In this document: positions 32,105 through 44,010 of the stretch, piece by piece
Layout: the number at the start of each line of letters is the position of its first letter
Numbering within the stretch: position 1 is the first letter of the stretch
DNA from: Bemisia tabaci
Taxonomy: Eukaryota > Arthropoda > Insecta > Hemiptera > Aleyrodidae
Reading direction: 5' to 3'
Length of the DNA stretch: 64,000 nt
Assembly: GCF_918797505.1 (NCBI RefSeq)
Contig: NC_092794.1
Span: forward strand, 68,857,345-68,921,344
Made by a program: the position numbers and the translations under genes
The notes under the pieces: model-generated
Told to the model about the DNA's origin: nothing
Database searches by the model: none
Seen by the model: only the letters and a program-made list of their open reading frames with translations

Positions 32105-32505
32105 TGATACAGATTACGTTTAAAAATTTCCGAGTTGGTGTGTTTTCGTTCTCACCGACTTTCAGATACTGATTTTTCATAGTCTGCACTGAAAAATTTA
32201 TATTTTTCGACCCGAGTAACGCTTGAATATTAATATAACTTGTTAGCACAAGGTATACTGAACCGAAAAAAGAAAATCGCAAAATCGGATGGTCACCCGT
32301 TTCCCTTGAAATGGTCAAAAATTGGTATTTCCAATGAAATACTTTGATTCCTCCCTTTTCCCGTCGCTGTTTCGAGCACTTCCGATCACAACTTCGAAAT
32401 TTCCTTTTGCGTGCAGATGCGTCTATCTATAGGTGTTACTAAACCGTAAAAAAGTGAAAATCGAAAAAAACCCGACTTTATGTGTTTTCGAACTCACTGA
32501 TTCAA
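32105..32505. mobile_element. AACTCGGA-family element, copy 3 (left end lost)
   Basis: Starts near gtttaaaaatttccgagttg and ends cgaactcactgattcaa; about 90% like copies 1 and 2 by eye. Tandem to copy 2. Confidence 0.65.
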
Positions 32506-32660
32506 TTTTTCCAAGAGTCTGGACTCCGAATCCAAGCGACTTTTCTGTGCTTTTGGGGTTTCCAAACGTGCCGGAGCCCTGATTTTTGTACTATGCGAGA
32601 GATAGCAACACGGGCACTCTAAAATATTTTGTCTCCGGGAGGGACGGCAACGAAACTTGT
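32501..32660 (+). repeat. 155-bp direct repeat R, copy 2
   Basis: Partner of 31302-31456; a further diverged relative of its foldback-like start occurs at 33468-33560. Confidence 0.8.
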
Positions 32661-33068
32661 AAAACGGTTCGATGCGAGCGGAGCGTTTCCATTACAAGAG
32701 AGGGTCCGATATCGCCGCTAATAAAGTCATCGCCGAGTGTCGTTATTACGGTTGTTTGTTTATTTTCCTCTCCTTTTCGGAGGCGCGGCGCAGGCTGCCT
32801 TTGTCTTTTTAATTAAATTGCCCGTAATTCAAATCGGAGAGCTTTCCGTCGCCGAGGTTACGCGTCGCGAGGGAGAGGCATCGCTAACGGCCGTCGGGAA
32901 ATGAAAATCGAGCCGCTACACATTAGCTCCGAGGGAGCGGACGATGAGGCAACAAGTTGGACGGACTCGAAACAGGAAGAAACCGAGACGTATTTTGGAG
33001 AGAAAATAATTGAGTTAGATACAAATTGATAAAGCACAAAAACATAGCTCGAATATATACAAATAAAG
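32661..33068. other. CpG-rich unique stretch
   Basis: 32700-32950 is GC-richer than its surroundings, with gaggttacgcgtcgcgaggg and similar words. No open frame with splice sites; could be a conserved noncoding or promoter-like island, but nothing shows it directly. Confidence 0.35.
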
Positions 33069-33402
33069 AAGGAGAGAATTTAAACATGGGTAAACAAGGC
33101 TAAAACATTAAAAACACTAAAAGGCAGGACGTTTCGAGCTTTTACCAGCTCATTTTCAGCTGCAAAACCTTAAAAAAACAAGAAAAAAATTGAGTGGCGA
33201 CCTGACCCTAGCCGTTATCACGTAACCACACAAGAGAGGCTACGTGATGACGGCTGGGGTTAGGTCGCCACTCAATTTTTTACTTTTTTTTGCGTTTTTG
33301 CAGCAGAAAATGAGCTGGGAACAGCTCGAAACGCCCTGCCTTTTTGGTGTTTTTAATGTTAATTTAGCCTTGTTTACCCATATTTTAATTCTCTGCTCCT
33401 TT
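33069..33402. repeat. 334-bp foldback palindrome
   Basis: Left arm (gaatttaaacatgggtaaac, ctaaaaggcaggacgtttcg, tgagtggcgacctgacccta) is matched inversely by the right arm (ggggttaggtcgccactcaa, cgaaacgccctgcctttttg, tgtttacccatattttaatt). The loop is about 15-20 bp near 33225. Confidence 0.85.
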
Positions 33403-34446
33403 AGTGATAAAATTGATCCAGGTTGTATCGTAATATTATACGGAAAAACGAAATTCCGTATGATTCCGTAATTTTTTAGGAGCCTGGACTCAGACTCCAA
33501 GCTACTTTTCTATTGGTGTGTTTTCCGGGTTTTCCGGACGTGAAGAAACCTTGATTTTTCTTACGGAATTTCGTCGTTTTTCCAGACTAAGGAATGTACT
33601 TTCATTCTACGGTTGCAAAATTAACTCAAACTATCATAGTTTATAAACATACGACAGAGCAATTTCTGTCAATAATTTTGCTTGTCATCGGAGGGTTAAT
33701 CAGTGAAATTTCCAGTCAGAACTCTTTCTTTTCTCTCGCAAAAGAACGGAACTTCGTTTTAATATTACCAAATTTTCCCGAGCACATTGCATTTTAACCA
33801 AGAGAATTTTGGGAATTTCTAACTGAAAATTTCACTAATTTTTCTCATGATCTCAAGCAATAAGATCAAAGAAATTTTCAACTAAAATTATGCGGGCTTA
33901 CTCCCGTTAAAAATTTTAATATTCGAGTCGATTTTGCAACCTTGGAATCAAGTTACGTTTCTTTCGTGCCGAAAACGACGAAATGTCCTACCGATTTTTT
34001 GAGCGAAAGTACGATTCTTCATGGGTGAAAATGTCTCAAAATTGAAATGTATTCATGTTCTGTAGAATGGGAAACGACTGGTTTTGTAAATGACTAACGA
34101 GTGCTTCTTATAATAACTTTAAGTAACAGATGTTCTATCTTATCTAACCAACGTTGATTTTGGAGCGTTTGCGGAAGTGGGAAATTTGAATTTGCTGACA
34201 CCGGTGTAAAGCATGAACACTAACTCCTCTTGGGCTAAACTTTTGTGGATATCTCATCAAATACGGTGTTTCATGATAGGCAGGTTTTGGTGTAAAATCA
34301 AACATTATTAGTTTTCGAATATAAACGTGCCGTTAATAGTCGATCAAGCCAACATTTCTGGTTGTGAGACTTTGATATGTTCCTGAGCGGGAAGTTTGAA
34401 TTTATACTGGTTTTGATGTGAGCCTCGAGCGATACTTTTGAACTAA
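33403..34446. other. Mostly featureless
   Basis: Holds a diverged FB2 right-half remnant at 33468-33560 (ggagcctggactcagactcc onwards). The rest is AT-rich and unannotated. Confidence 0.45.
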
Positions 34447-34588
34447 TTGGACTACAATTTGCATTTAGGAACTATAATTTCTAGCTCAGTTTCGAAACAA
34501 CGTATGTACCATCAGTTTCCTTATGCACATACGTGTTTTTACAGATAAGCCAAAAATTACAGTTCCGAATTGCAAAATGTAGTCCAAT
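34447..34588. mobile_element. TTGGACTRCATTTTGC-family MITE, copy 1
   Basis: ttggactacaatttgcattt at the left and the inverse aaattgcaaaatgtagtccaa-type sequence at the right. The centre has an acgtatgt...acatacgt palindrome. Copies lie at 59.4 and 63.6 kb. Confidence 0.75.
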
Positions 34589-35321
34589 TGAGTTTTACTC
34601 TTTGAACAACTTCAACGGACACTGCGTGAACCCACCATGAAGAAACACATCTAAGGGTGTGTTTCTCTTAAGGTCACGTCTCGCCGTCCATTGATTCAAT
34701 TTAATTTTTGTATTACGTCTCGCGACTTATAGCTTTGCTCAACAGTTATTCATAGCCGTATACCCACGCACGAATCACGCTACCACTTTGAGAGGCCATT
34801 AAATCACTGCGCAGAGGCAACATTTGAAAACCTGACACGAGTAAGTTAAACTTCCCCATGAAAAAAACATTAATGAAAGCCTCTCAAAAATACTTTCCCG
34901 GTAATTTTAACGCCACGAGAGGCACGTTACCGAGCCTTTGAGCGCGAGGGGGGGGGGGGGGTTGCGGCCAGAGACCGATGTTGCCATATCGCTCCATAAC
35001 CTTTTATATATTTTTATAACCTTTTAAAAGTTCCTGTATTACGCGAAACACCCAGGGGGGAGGGGAGGAGGGAGTAGGTGTCTCTCGTCCGGGAGTCCCG
35101 TTATACTGAGAGTTAAGACAACCCCCCCTCGTGTCTATAATCCTAATAAGATAAATATTGCTAGTCTGGTCTTTGTATTTTTAAATTTATTTATTGTTAA
35201 TTCATAATGTGCTCATGTAACAAAAAATCCTGATATTAATAAGATTAAGGTGTTTAGTAGAGGAATATCTATAAATCTTAATTGAATAATGTTGTGGGGA
35301 GGTCAGATCGATCCCATCCTT
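34589..35321. other. Mostly featureless; G-runs
   Basis: A G-run lies at 34948-34961 and a purine-rich ggggggaggggaggagggag at 35055-35074. Confidence 0.5.
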
Positions 35322-35582
35322 ATATCGTCACCTTCCAGGCAAAGTATCACAAGCGCCATGCGACGTTTAAAAATTTCCGCCGCCATTTTATTTTTTTACT
35401 AAGAAATTGTTGGTTGAATCTGTTCGAAAATTTCACTAAATTTTATCGGCAGCACAAAGAAAATTCTGTGTAATTTTCGGACAGCTTCGTTGAACAATTT
35501 CTCTATAAAAAAATATAATGGCGGCGGAAATTTTTAAACGTCGCATGGCGCTTGTGATACTTTGCCTGGAAGGTGACGATAT
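35322..35582. repeat. 261-bp foldback with near-perfect arms
   Basis: The left arm starts atatcgtcaccttccaggca and includes tatcacaagcgccatgcgac and tttccgccgccatttta. The right arm is its inverse with only a few differences over about 75 bp. Inner arms stay partly paired (agaaattgttggttgaa / cgttgaacaatttct). No coding frame. Confidence 0.9.
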
Positions 35583-35740
35583 CTGGGCTTAATCTATAAT
35601 AAAGGTACATTCAGAAAAATAAAACCAATAATTAGATCTCTGAAATATTAAAGAAAATCACCCCAGCTCTGATTATATAATTAATTTTTAAAGATCGAGA
35701 CCCTTCACAGATTTCACAGATTGAAAGTTTCTCGTAACCT

Positions 35741-35960
35741 TCGATCGGCTCATTCTCAAATTCCTTTCTCCGTTCCTCCTCTCATTCCCTTTGTCCCTTG
35801 CCAAACCTGCAATGCCCCGGTTCATTCCAGATTATAATCTTTGCAATTGGTGGAAATGTAATCCTTATTCCCGTTTGTGACACTGTGGGGGCCTAAAATA
35901 CGGGAACCAATCAGAAATGGATTCACATTGTTTTGACTCTCAGTAAAAAGGGACTCTAGT
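35741..35960 (+). repeat. 225-bp dispersed repeat, copy 1
   Basis: An inverted match of 43378-43600: gatcggctcattctcaaatt, ttcattccagattataatct, cccgtttgtgaca and gggactctag occur in reverse order there. Confidence 0.8.
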
Positions 35961-36325
35961 CCGGGTATTTCGTGACGGTGCCAGTTACACTCAATCCCAC
36001 GTATCGCGTCACGTATTGCCTCAAGTTTGCAAAACAGCTCAAAGTTCCGAGGAAAATGAACATTTTTCTTGGCAGCTCGAATTCTTTGGGAAAACATGAA
36101 AAAATTGAAAGGAAAAATTTTGGTCTGGCGAAAGGTTCAACATACGGAAAAAAGTAATCCTCAAGCGATCCATAATGGTCTTAAGTTCCTTCAAATAGCT
36201 ACAAGCTAATTTATTTATTCGTAACTACTTCTTCCACTCCTGCGATTATTCAGTCAAGCAGCAGAATCAACCTCCAGTTTTCAGTCCGATGGAATATTGG
36301 TGACACGCTTGTGCAGTCCATGACG

Positions 36326-36464
36326 TCATTCCGTCGCTCCTCTAACGTAAGAGCGTATCTACACAACTAAAGATGAGCCTTATCGTTCATTCAACTTATT
36401 CCTTTCTTGGACTCAGATGGAAATGAAGTTACGCCGCGCCAGTAAGTCAGAGGAGCAACGATAG
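36326..36464. repeat. GTCGCTCC...GTAAGGGCGTA foldback, copy 3
   Basis: cgtcgctcctctaacgtaag with gcgtatctac at the left pairs with gaagttacgccgcgccagta and agtcagaggagcaacg at the right. The centre has gatgagcc. Confidence 0.65.
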
Positions 36465-36473
36465 ACGCTACTA

Positions 36474-36702
36474 TACTGGAAAAAAAAAAAAACATTGGAT
36501 CTAGAGTCCAGACTCTTGAAAACATCGACAAGAAAAAGGACTCTTGATTCAATCAGATTTAAGCTTAAATCAAGAACCAAGCCTCTTAATTTGAGTGGAT
36601 TTCCTCTTGATTTAAGCTTAAATCTGATTGAATCAAGAGTCCTTTTTCTTGTCAATGTTTTTAAGAGTCTGGACTCTAGATCCAATGTGTTTTTTTCCAG
36701 TG
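36474..36702 (-). mobile_element. CACTGGA foldback (FB1)
   Basis: TACTGGAAAAAAAAAAAAC to TTTTTTCCAGTG. TA flanks both sides (36472-36473, 36703-36704). The arms are close to perfect over about 95 bp. Confidence 0.88.
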
Positions 36703-36704
36703 TA

Positions 36705-37148
36705 GTGTCACGTCACAGAAAAGCGATATATATCGATTTATTCGCATTGGTAGTATGGAATAGGTTATGCCTATGTTATTGTTTGGGTCGAATTCGATAT
36801 AATGGAGCATCCCTGTGATGACTTCGCCACCATAGCGTCTATAGGGTCATCGATTACGTTACCGAGGCCATAAAAATAACGAAAATGTAAATCGACATGA
36901 GTGAACATTTGTGATTAAGGCAAGCAAAAGGGCGTATATGATCGAAAGTAAATTGCTCAGAATGATGGCAAACCAATTTGGGGCAACAAAATAGGTTCGC
37001 AGTTTTGATGCCGAACGCTGTTTCTTACTCCCGAGATCATTCGGTCAATATATTTTAAACCATAATTTGCATGCTTAAAATGCGTTTCTAAAACTGGGAG
37101 CGGCTCCGGCAGCTGCGTTATTCTCAAATTTTTTTATCAATAATTCTC
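36705..37148. other. No recognisable feature
   Basis: Unique AT-rich DNA. Confidence 0.4.
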
Positions 37149-37150
37149 TA

Positions 37151-37380
37151 CACTGGAAAAAAAAAACACATTGGATCTAGAGTCCAGAATCTTAAAAACA
37201 TCGACAAGAAAAAATACTCTTGATTCAATCGGATTTTTGCTTGAATCAAGAACCAAGCCTCTTGTTTGAGCGGATTTCCTTTAGATTTAAACAAACATCT
37301 GATTGAATTAAGAGTATTTTTTCTTGTCAATGTTTTCAAGAGTCTGAACCCTAGATCCAATGTGGTTTTTTTTCCCAGTG
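37151..37380 (-). mobile_element. CACTGGA foldback (FB1)
   Basis: CACTGGAAAAAAAAAACAC to TTTTTTCCCAGTG. TA flanks both sides (37149-37150, 37381-37382). Confidence 0.88.
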
Positions 37381-37382
37381 TA

Positions 37383-40367
37383 CCTTTGAAACACACCGGA
37401 AAGGTCAATGTTTCGAATTTCTGGGTGTATTTTGGGTGAAATAGTGCATAATCAACTACTTCAAGCTGCGGTGTGGGAATCTTCTTTTTCTCTAAATTCT
37501 AAAATCTAAATGGCCCGCCTACTCTTTCCTTTATCACAAGCACTCCAAGATGACCGCTATAGACAGCTGTAATGACCGAATTAGACCATGCTGATTATAT
37601 GCGCTGATAAGTTATTTGGAAGAACTACGAAGTCCGTAAACATAACTTATGCTTGGTTTCTTTTTCTAAATTGGTTCCAGAAATGCAAGGAAATCAACTC
37701 TGCTTTTGGTTTCTCTCTCTGAAAAGATTTAAATTCCTTTGCGTTCATGAGAAGGGAACCAATTCATTACAAATCAAACGAAAACTAAGTTTTTCGTAGG
37801 AGATATGACTCCCTCGGCCAGAGTTAAAGAAACAGAACTCCTGTGGTTTGATCAAATTAAAACCTTGAAACTCCTCTTTATGAGAGACGAAGAAGAGATT
37901 CTACGATATACAAACACCTTGTTTTCCGAAGAAAAAAAAAAACTTGGTCTCTTTTTATCAGACGTGGTCAGATTCTTGCTCGATTTGGCCCCGCCGCTAG
38001 GTGACTCTGGTGGAATGTGTTAAACGCGTCGGTATAATGTGGTTATTACGTGAATAATTTATGAAGTCGATATTTTCAGTTCACCGGATGAGACGTAAAC
38101 TGGAACAAATATTTCAAAGGGCCCTTTTTTCCGCCCTGTCCCCTCCCCCCCCCCCCCCCTCCCACACCGCACCGCGCTTTACAAGCCACACGCGATAGCA
38201 GATTAAAATCGTCGACGGATTAAACCGCTCCAACGTGGGTGAGCGTAAATGCATCCTGGTTTTAGACAACGGACGCACTCCGTCGATAATGCATGACGTC
38301 ATGATGAGGACACGACGGCTTGGTAGCATCAGACCGATTGGATGATACTTTATTGATTATTACATGGGAACGGCAACCTAAAATTGCGCCTACAAAATAC
38401 TAACGCTTCCGACCCTGATCGATACATAGCATTCATAAGATACGGATTTATCGATCGAGGTCGAGGTCATTCGATAACGATTCAACAATCAGAGGTGAAG
38501 TGGTGGGAAATACATGCTTGATGTTATCGCGCGTGGTGTCGTGTCAACCACAACACGAAAGTCAGACTCTGAACATGTTTAGCAAGTCTGATCATCACAG
38601 TTTGTCGAAAAAAATTTCAGCTTAAATCAAGATAAGACAAATTCTTGGCGGCAAATTCAAGAATTATCATGTTTCAGCCAAGCACCTTTTTTTCAGCTGC
38701 AAAGTTCCAGGATTTACGGACAACCTCTCAGAATTCGTAATTTCGGATCAAAATAACACTGTTTTTATGTTGAAGTTTTTTTTTCTCCTAAAAAAAATCC
38801 TTCTGTTGAAGGTGCGGCTCCTCAAATTTTTGAAAAGTCAATTTTTTGTATGTATTCTTCAGCCTTCAATTACGTTTGCTTTGACAACCATGAAACCATA
38901 TGAAATTGATCATCGCAGATTTCAATTCTAAGCAGCATCCTATTATCGGAACCTTTGCAAGGTAGGTCTAGGTTTTTCATTCGATAAATATTTCTCCCTC
39001 TTATATGGGATTTTTCGACCAGAATTTAAGGTCATCTTCATTAAAAAAAACCAAATACGCCGTACAATTTCAACAGATTTTTAAACAATGCGTCTATTGC
39101 GGCGTAATCTCTGTTATTTATTTGACTAATCTGTTTTTGCAAATTGTTTTCCAAGTCTTAAAACTTGAGAAAATGATGTCAAATCAAAATTACTACTCAT
39201 GGTATGAGTTTTTTCAACTTTGAAGGCAACCTAGTGTAGCTGGTAGGTCGCAAGAAAAAAACGATAATTCCTCATGAGTCCTTAAATATAGTCCTGAAGT
39301 GCGATGATCCATTGGATGCTGATATAGGGTTGGAAATTCAATAAAGTCTACTGAGACTTACAATCGAAAAGAAATCGACTAGAGAATCTTCCCCCTTAAA
39401 GCGATGAAGCATTGTTTACTTTTTTACCCAAGAAAAAAAAGAAAAATGAAAATCCGTAGATACAGGATCAACCTCATACGGCTAAACGATAAAAAGCAAA
39501 TTTATAGGCGGATTCGAGAATGACAAGATGAAGACATTGATTTTTCAGGCACTTCGAGACCGTAGCTCTGAGAGAAAAATTTTGTGCGCGTGAAGGACTT
39601 ATTTATAAAACCAGAAAAGAACCCTGAAATTTTGTCCTTGAGTTCCATAACAACACCCTGTATAAAAACACGTCAACATTGTTTTAGTGCGTGATTCGAC
39701 TCAAGTCGATTTTGGTCCTTTTATGAGCGAGACGTTTGGATTTACGACAGACTGGCACGAAGAATTCTAATGTCTCACTAAAGAATCGATGTACGAATTT
39801 TTCATCACACTACACATTACTGATTTTCGACATGGACAATGGATACGGAATCAAGTGAGCCAAGGCTCATTCTACAACTATGATGAGATCCAGTGAATTG
39901 ATTTTGATTTCGAGAATTCACTGACAAAAGAAAGATAGAAGAGAGGTGCCCTATTCGTGCATCTTGATTACACTGACAATGAATAGCATCTTGATTACAC
40001 TGACAATGAATAACAGTGATGAATCTAAAAAGGTAGTATTTGGGTTTCTGCTTTCTATATTTCCACCCTCCCTGGTAAAGAAATTATATTAGCGATAGTA
40101 TTATTTTACGTGAAATGCAGAGGATTTTCTCATCTGCAGGTCGATTTTTGAATTATCATCAAACGACCTCGATTTTTAGGTCTCTATCTCGACAAAGCTA
40201 TTTGTCAATCAAGGTGATTGATAATAATTTACTAATCTAGGTGCAGAAGTATCGCACTGAAAGTTCCTGGCAAAATAAGACTAGGAAAAAACTGTATAAA
40301 TAAATTAAAGTTCAGATAATTAAAATCAGGAAATCGCTAAGAAATATTCTGTACACGTATTGTAAGG
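37383..40367. other. 3 kb with little recognisable content
   Basis: A C-run lies near 38144-38159. 38620-38695 is a diverged piece of the FB3 foldback (ggcggcaaattcaagaatta). 39959-40012 is a 27-bp tandem duplication (gcatcttgattacactgaca unit). The frame 37805-38023 has no known domain. Confidence 0.45.
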
Positions 40368-40676
40368 GGCCGTTCAATTATTACGTAAGCAACTTAAGGG
40401 GGAGGGGGGCCTGAACTTGCCTTAAAAGGTCTTACGAAGCGAAAAGGAGGTTAGCTGACTCTGACGTAAGCTTCCCTTAGTGAAAAAAATAAAATTTTTG
40501 ATAAAGAGAATTTTTCATCAATTTTTGAGGTTTTCTCTGTTATTTTTAGACCCTAACTCATCCCCCATAATTCAAAAGGGAGAAGAGAGTTAGTCTTCCG
40601 GATGTCTTAAGTGGGAGGGAAGTGGGTCAAAAAGTCGGTCAAAATGGTCTAAAGTAATACTTGCGCTACCCCTAAG
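40368..40676. repeat. Possible element with CGTTCAATTATTACGTAAGC end
   Basis: ggccgttcaattattacgta at the left; the right end holds gtaatacttgcgctacccc, a weak inverse. The same end-like motif occurs at 3125-3145. Boundaries tentative. Confidence 0.4.
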
Positions 40677-42080
40677 GAGTTCTCTCTCAGAAAACGACAG
40701 GAAAAATCGGAGTAAAATTGAAAAGTTTTATTCAACTTGCAACCCCGTAAAACATCACGTTAGTGGTGTTAAAACAACATGAATTTTCAGGCAAAGTTGC
40801 CGCTGAATCGCGCCATCAAGGAAAAAGCGCAAGTGAGGAATTAATGGGCCGGAAATTAAGCTGTCCTGAAACAGGAACATAATTCAGGGCACTTTTGACA
40901 ATTTGATTCAATTTGGCCGGCAGGTAAAAAAAAGCGCTCTGCATCTGGAGGTAACTCAATTCATTTAACTCAATAACCCGGTGACACGGAGGGGGCGGGG
41001 GCGTGTCAGCGGGGCAATTTGGAGGGTAAGGAGGGGTAACCGAGGGGGGGGGGGGGGGTTGAGGAAAGGCGGCAGGCTAACGAAATTTCTTGAATGGAGG
41101 CTAAAAAATGAAGCGTGAACGGCGAGTAGACTTAGATTTGTTCGTCAAAGTAGGGGGTGCGCCACGCATTCGACGTTAGATTCCGCGCTTGGAGTCAGAT
41201 GATTGATGCTCCACCCCTCTCCCACCCACCCCTTTCTCTTCGCCTCTATCTTACTGAAAAATATCAAAAGAATCTTTTCTAAATCTTCGCTGAGCTCTTA
41301 TAAGCCCGGGGCGACTTTGGGTCAGCGCAGCCGCGCGTATCTTGTCCTACGTATTTTGGGACAACTTACTCGAACCAAATTCAATACAAAGCTAACCTAT
41401 ATACCATGAGAGGGCGATTATGGGCGATTTAACGCGCTTCTACAGCGATTTAGCTAGGGCTTTTGATACAACTTCAATAAACGGGCTGAGAAGCTCTATA
41501 CTCTGGGAAAATTTCTTACAAGACCCCTAGAAACGATTACTGACGAAGAAAATTCTGTTAACTCACGGCAAAAAAACCGATTCTCCCGAGGAGCAGTGAT
41601 CACAATAAGTTGCGAATTGATCGGAGAATGTATCGCGATTTTACCGACGTCAATTTATTGAAACATCATCGGATAAAAAATTGCGATAAATTACGAAATC
41701 ATCGCATCAATTTGCAATTGAATCATATTTGTATCGACGGCGATTCATCGCAATATTATCGAACGAAAAATCGTGATAAACTAAGATAAAATTCCAAATT
41801 CATCGATCTCGATTTTAACGATATAAAATTGTGACAAGATTGAGGATAGTCGCTCAGATGTTGATAATCCTAGCCATTTTCTCGCCAAAAAATCGTAAAA
41901 AAAATCGCAACTTAATTTCAAAATACCACACAGAAAAAAAAACTTTGGCCGTGGAAGCAGTACTGACGGGCTTTATATCTCGCGCGTTCCAGGCTCAGAG
42001 GCTTAAAGTTCCGGGCGCAATTCAGACTCTGATCCCGGAACAGGCGGTATGTCTAAGTACCGCCCGTAATTTTATGTCAG
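40677..42080. other. Mostly featureless; G-run and cgataaa words
   Basis: A G-run lies near 41045-41058. 41600-41830 has repeated atcgcaat / cgataaa words. cacagaaaaaaaaac near 41930 resembles a lone MITE end. Confidence 0.45.
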
Positions 42081-42082
42081 TG

Positions 42083-42313
42083 CACTGGAAAAAAACCACA
42101 TTGGATCTAGAGTCCAGACTCTTGAAAACATGCAGTGACAAGAAAATTGACTCTTGATTCAATCAGATTTAAGCTTAAATCAAGAACCAAGCCTCTGAAT
42201 TTGAGCGGATTTCCTTTTGATGAAGCTTAAATCTGATTGAGTCACGAGTCCATTTTCTTGTCAATGTTTTCAAGAGTCTGGACTCTAGATCAAATGTGTT
42301 TTTTTTTCCAGTG
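42083..42313 (-). mobile_element. CACTGGA foldback (FB1)
   Basis: CACTGGAAAAAAACCACA to TTTTTTTCCAGTG. TG flanks both sides (42081-42082, 42314-42315). It accounts for part of the 190-residue minus frame 42175-42747, which is an artefact. Confidence 0.88.
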
Positions 42314-42315
42314 TG

Positions 42316-42937
42316 CACGATTTGGGCGTTGGAAAGCGGGACTTGGGTCGATTTCATTGATTTAAATAATTTAAAAAAATCGATATTTTTATAAAATCCA
42401 TGGAAAATGCGCATCTTTACGTCATGCAACTTGGCATAGTACACGTGGCTGGGCGATGCGACGGTTGACAAGAGCGACGAGAACAAGATCATTAGTGATC
42501 CCGGGAGTGTTGACCGAATTGGGGCGTTGATTTTCAAAGAGTTGAATGAATCAAAGGCTTTTGTGGCTGTCGCATTACAAAGTTCAATAAACGGGAAACT
42601 TGGGGCATTAGCGGGCCGAGCGAAGTTTCCGCGCCAAGCCGCGCCGCGCCGGGAATTAAGTATAGACGGAGGCCGAGAAAGGAAGTCAGCGAGGAGGACG
42701 AGGAGAAGGAGGAGGAGGAGGAAGGGTTGAAAGTTTTGAGATTTCACGCTCCTTGCGACTCACGACTCACCCTCGCGCTCGAGCGGTGATAATATACGCG
42801 CGTAGAGCCCGCCGATAAACGCTCCGAGACATAACTGCCAAGTAGCCGCAACAAAATACTCTTGACCCTCATTCCTTCATACTAGTCTCTTCATGTCGAG
42901 AGAAGCACCATGAGGAATCTACTCCTGAAAGCCCTAG
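42316..42937. other. Unique DNA with a GGA microsatellite
   Basis: 42691-42725 is a (GGA/GAG) run. The remainder has no feature I could support. Confidence 0.45.
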
Positions 42938-43150
42938 CACTGGAAAAAAAAGAATCTTAAATTTGCCGCCAAGAAGTATTTCTTCTTAAATCAAGAATTT
43001 TGCTGGTTAATATAAGCTACTTTTTTGCTTAACCCAAGCATTATTTTTCTTGAATCAAGAAAAAGTCAGCTTAAAGCAAGATAAAGAAAATTCTTGGCGG
43101 CAAATTCAAGAATTATCATGCTTGATCCAAGCTACTTTTTTTTTTCAGTG
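42938..43150. mobile_element. CACTGGA foldback variant (FB3)
   Basis: CACTGGAAAAAAAAGAATC to TTTTTTTTTTCAGTG, with repeated ttcttggcggcaaattcaag and cttaaatcaag words in opposed orientation. No matching flanking dinucleotides. A diverged fragment lies at 38.63-38.69 kb. Confidence 0.65.
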
Positions 43151-43377
43151 CTGATGAGACTGATCTGGACTGGGTTAGAGTAGAGTCCTACATATTATGC
43201 CATAGATATGTCACTACACATTGCCTGCAACTCAATTCTAACCGCGTGCTGAACGTATGATGGAGCTGGGGTAAAAAGTCAAAACGCCTTCAATTCACCG
43301 TGTATGCAACATGGATATACATACATAGTGTGCGAATAGTTGTATCTGCGTCTTGACCCAAATGTCGCTTGCTGCAG

Positions 43378-43600
43378 CTAGAGTCCCTTTATTCTGAGAG
43401 TCAAGACAATGTGAATTCATTTCTGATTGGTTCCCGTATTTTAGGCCTCCACAGCGTCACAAACGGGAATAATGATTATATTTTCACCGATTGCAAATAT
43501 TATAATCTGGAATGGACCAGGTAATTACGGGTTAGGCAAGGAACAAACGAAATGAGAGATGGAGCGGAGAAAGGAATTTGAGAATGGGCCGATCAAATAT
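43378..43600 (-). repeat. 225-bp dispersed repeat, copy 2
   Basis: Inverted relative to 35741-35960. A partial third copy lies at 43905-43990 (ttcccgtttgtgacat to agggactctagg). Confidence 0.8.
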
Positions 43601-44010
43601 TACAAAAAACTTTCGTAAGAAATGAAAATCACTAGAAAAAAGCCGCTGCAGCTAACCTGTGAATTTGAAATACTTATCGATAGGGCCGAGAGCACATATT
43701 GCGAAAAAGCAATATTACGGAGTAAGACTTTTTATGCGACAATTTATGCGGAATCAGAGTTCTTCCCGTGCTTTTATAATTATTGATCAGTGTACCTACT
43801 CTCGCAATTTAAATCAGTACCACTGGATAATACGAGTTCATAGTAGGTTGGCTGCCCTTTTAGACAGGAATGTGGGAATGGGTTGTTCAAAGATTTAAAA
43901 AAAACGTCCGATTTGTGTAATCATTATTCCCGTTTGTGACATCCATAATCCGCGTTGTCTCAACTCTCTCTATAAAGGGACTCTAGGTCAGGTTATAATT
44001 AGACGATCTA

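Noticed and set aside
35822..36097. 91-residue minus-strand frame
   Set aside because: Lies over the 225-bp dispersed repeat, whose other copy at 43.4 kb is not open in the same way.
37805..38023. 72-residue frame MTPSARVKETELLWFDQIK...
   Set aside because: Starts with ATG after a tag site and looks partly protein-like, but it contains a poly-K run from poly-A, has no recognised domain and no convincing donor.
42175..42747. 190-residue minus-strand frame
   Set aside because: Its C-terminal part is the FB1 foldback and poly-A, and the N-terminal part is low-complexity L/R-rich sequence from a GGA microsatellite. No domain and no splice support.
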